From CG1-02-35-72 sp964564475 (GTDB lineage Bacteria > Bacteroidota > Bacteroidia > Flavobacteriales > Flavobacteriaceae), in the NCBI GenBank assembly GCA_964564475.1, contig CAZMBM010000103.1, positions 1 to 7,968 on the forward strand: DNA of 7,968 bases, given 5' to 3'. The number at the start of each line of letters is the position of its first letter. Position 1 is the stretch's first letter. The translations under genes were made by a program, and so were the position numbers. Under the pieces are notes generated by a model. The model saw only the letters and a program-made list of their open reading frames with translations, searched no databases and had not been told where the DNA came from. Below are positions 7,055-7,968 of the stretch, one piece after another.

Positions 7055-7062
7055 CAAATTTA
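7055..7062 (-). promoter_or_regulatory. Candidate -7 promoter element ahead of the phospho-sugar mutase
   Basis: On the - strand this reads TAAATTTG, an exact match to the Bacteroidota TAnnTTTG element. It lies in the 43-base gap between the glycosyltransferase stop and the mutase ATG. Transcription would begin near 7048, leaving a leader of about 19 bases. I see no TTG at the usual spacing upstream, where the glycosyltransferase coding sequence ends, so this could be a weak internal promoter or a chance match in AT-rich DNA. Confidence 0.4.
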
Positions 7063-7072
7063 CGGATATTCC

Positions 7073-7968
7073 TCAAATCACGTCCTTTATTTGATACCTA
7101 TTTTCGCGTTGTTTACTGCGTAAAATAAGTTCGCCTATAAATCCGGCAAGGAATAATTGTGTGCCGATAATCATAGTGGTTAAGGCGATGTAAAACCACG
7201 GATTATCGGTTACCAAAATGGTTTTAAAACCGTTATAGAGTTTGTAGAGTTTTAACGTTCCGATATAGCCGGCAGCCAAAAAACCGATTAAAAACATAAA
7301 AGTGCCCAACAAGCCGAAAAGGTGCATAGGGCGTTTGCCGAATTTGGTTAAAAACCAAATGCTTAATAAATCGAGAAATCCGTTTGTAAATCTGCTCATA
7401 CCAAATTTTGTTTCACCGTATTTACGGGCTTGGTGTTGTACAACTGTTTCTGTTATGCGGTTAAAACCTTGGTGTTTGGCCAAAACGGGAATATAACGGT
7501 GCATTTCACCATAAACATCGATACTTTTTACCACCTCCAGTTTGTAGGCTTTAAGACCGCAATTAAAATCGTGTAGGCTTAAACCCGATGTTTTCCGGGC
7601 GGCCCAATTAAATAATTTTGAAGGCACATTCTTTCTTAATTTAGAATCGTAGCGCTTTTTTTTCCATCCCGATACCAAATGATAGTTTTCTTGGGTAATG
7701 AGACGGTATAATTCGGGGATTTCTTCGGGACTGTCTTGTAAATCGGCATCCATGGTAATGATCACGTCGCCTTGAGCTTTTTTAAATCCGGCATGAAGTG
7801 CTTGCGATTTCCCGAAATTTTGTTGAAACTGAATCCCTTTGACGCAGGGGTTGGCTTTAGAAAGTGAGGTGATAATGTCCCAAGAATTATCGGTACTGCC
7901 GTCGTCTATAAACAGTATTTCATAAGAAAAACGATTGGATTGCATAACTTGTGCAATCCAATCGTGTA
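7073..7968 (-). CDS. Family 2 glycosyltransferase, polyprenyl-phosphate type (GtrB/ArnC/DPM1-like), 5' end missing
   Basis: This enzyme probably transfers a sugar from a nucleotide donor to a polyprenyl phosphate carrier at the cytoplasmic face of the inner membrane. The frame stays open to the window edge: upstream of the Met at 7945 it continues as HDWIAQV, so that Met is internal and the true start is outside. Counting from that Met, the GT-A fold shows IDDGSTD (13-19), the metal/donor motif MDADLQD (65-71, DxD = Asp66 and Asp68) and the acceptor-side region from GEMHRYIPVLAKHQGF to RKYGETKFG (146-182). Two hydrophobic segments at about 207-233 and 249-274 form a C-terminal membrane anchor typical of GtrB/DPM1-like enzymes. 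The stop is TGA at 7073-7075. It is probably the first gene of the - strand group within this window. The sugar and the final glycan are unknown. A perfect inverted repeat lies within its visible 5' part (7931-7965). Confidence 0.92.
   Translation of the reverse strand, partial: HDWIAQVMQSNRFSYEILFIDDGSTDNSWDIITSLSKANPCVKGIQFQQNFGKSQALHAGFKKAQGDVIITMDADLQDSPEEIPELYRLITQENYHLVSGWKKKRYDSKLRKNVPSKLFNWAARKTSGLSLHDFNCGLKAYKLEVVKSIDVYGEMHRYIPVLAKHQGFNRITETVVQHQARKYGETKFGMSRFTNGFLDLLSIWFLTKFGKRPMHLFGLLGTFMFLIGFLAAGYIGTLKLYKLYNGFKTILVTDNPWFYIALTTMIIGTQLFLAGFIGELILRSKQRENRYQIKDVI
7931..7965 (-). repeat. Perfect 14-base inverted repeat with T-run inside the glycosyltransferase gene
   Basis: ACGATTGGATTGCA (7931-7944) is the exact reverse complement of 7952-7965, with a 7-base loop (7945-7951). 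On the coding (-) strand the second arm ends in CGT and runs straight into more T bases, giving five T in a row (7931 down to 7927), so the element has the shape of an intrinsic terminator inside an open frame. It encodes the peptide from Asp-Trp-Ile-Ala to Met-Gln-Ser-Asn-Arg, which resembles ordinary family sequence. Whether it acts as an attenuator or is a coincidence of codon choice cannot be settled here. Confidence 0.75.

Overview
The window looks like chromosomal DNA from a member of the Bacteroidota, most likely a Flavobacteriaceae-type organism. The evidence is AT-rich coding DNA, little sign of Shine-Dalgarno sequences, TAnnTTTG-type promoter elements, a DUF4369 + TlpA-like thioredoxin lipoprotein, and protein sequences that read like flavobacterial versions of their families. 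This placement rests on motif recognition and memory, not on a database search.

Left part (1-846). The window opens inside the 3' end of a 2-oxo acid dehydrogenase E2 (dihydrolipoamide acyltransferase) gene on the + strand, ending at 522. A 324-base intergenic region follows. It is packed with palindromes and two diverged ~73-base direct repeat units (531-603 and 623-695), and it ends in a good Bacteroidota -7 element (786-793).

Middle (847-2001). A single + strand gene encodes a lipoprotein with an N-terminal DUF4369 domain and a C-terminal TlpA/ResA-like thioredoxin domain whose active site is CITC. It meets the following genes tail to tail across a strong hairpin (1954-1984) that probably terminates both strands.

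Right part (2002-7968). Four - strand genes lie close together and probably form one operon. In transcription order they are: a family 2 glycosyltransferase of the polyprenyl-phosphate type (cut by the right window edge), a phospho-sugar mutase (573 aa), an MsbA-like ABC exporter (610 aa) and an aminoacyl-histidine dipeptidase PepD (486 aa). The mutase stop and exporter start overlap as TAATG, and the dipeptidase starts 13 bases after the exporter stop. Sugar-phosphate interconversion, lipid-linked glycosyl transfer and an exporter together suggest an envelope-glycan or lipid theme; the dipeptidase is probably a housekeeping passenger.

All complete genes appear intact. I see no CRISPR array, transposase, tRNA, rRNA, defence gene cluster or other evident novel system. 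The least explained items are a perfect 14-base inverted repeat followed by a T-run inside the glycosyltransferase coding sequence at the right edge, and the repeat units downstream of the E2 gene.
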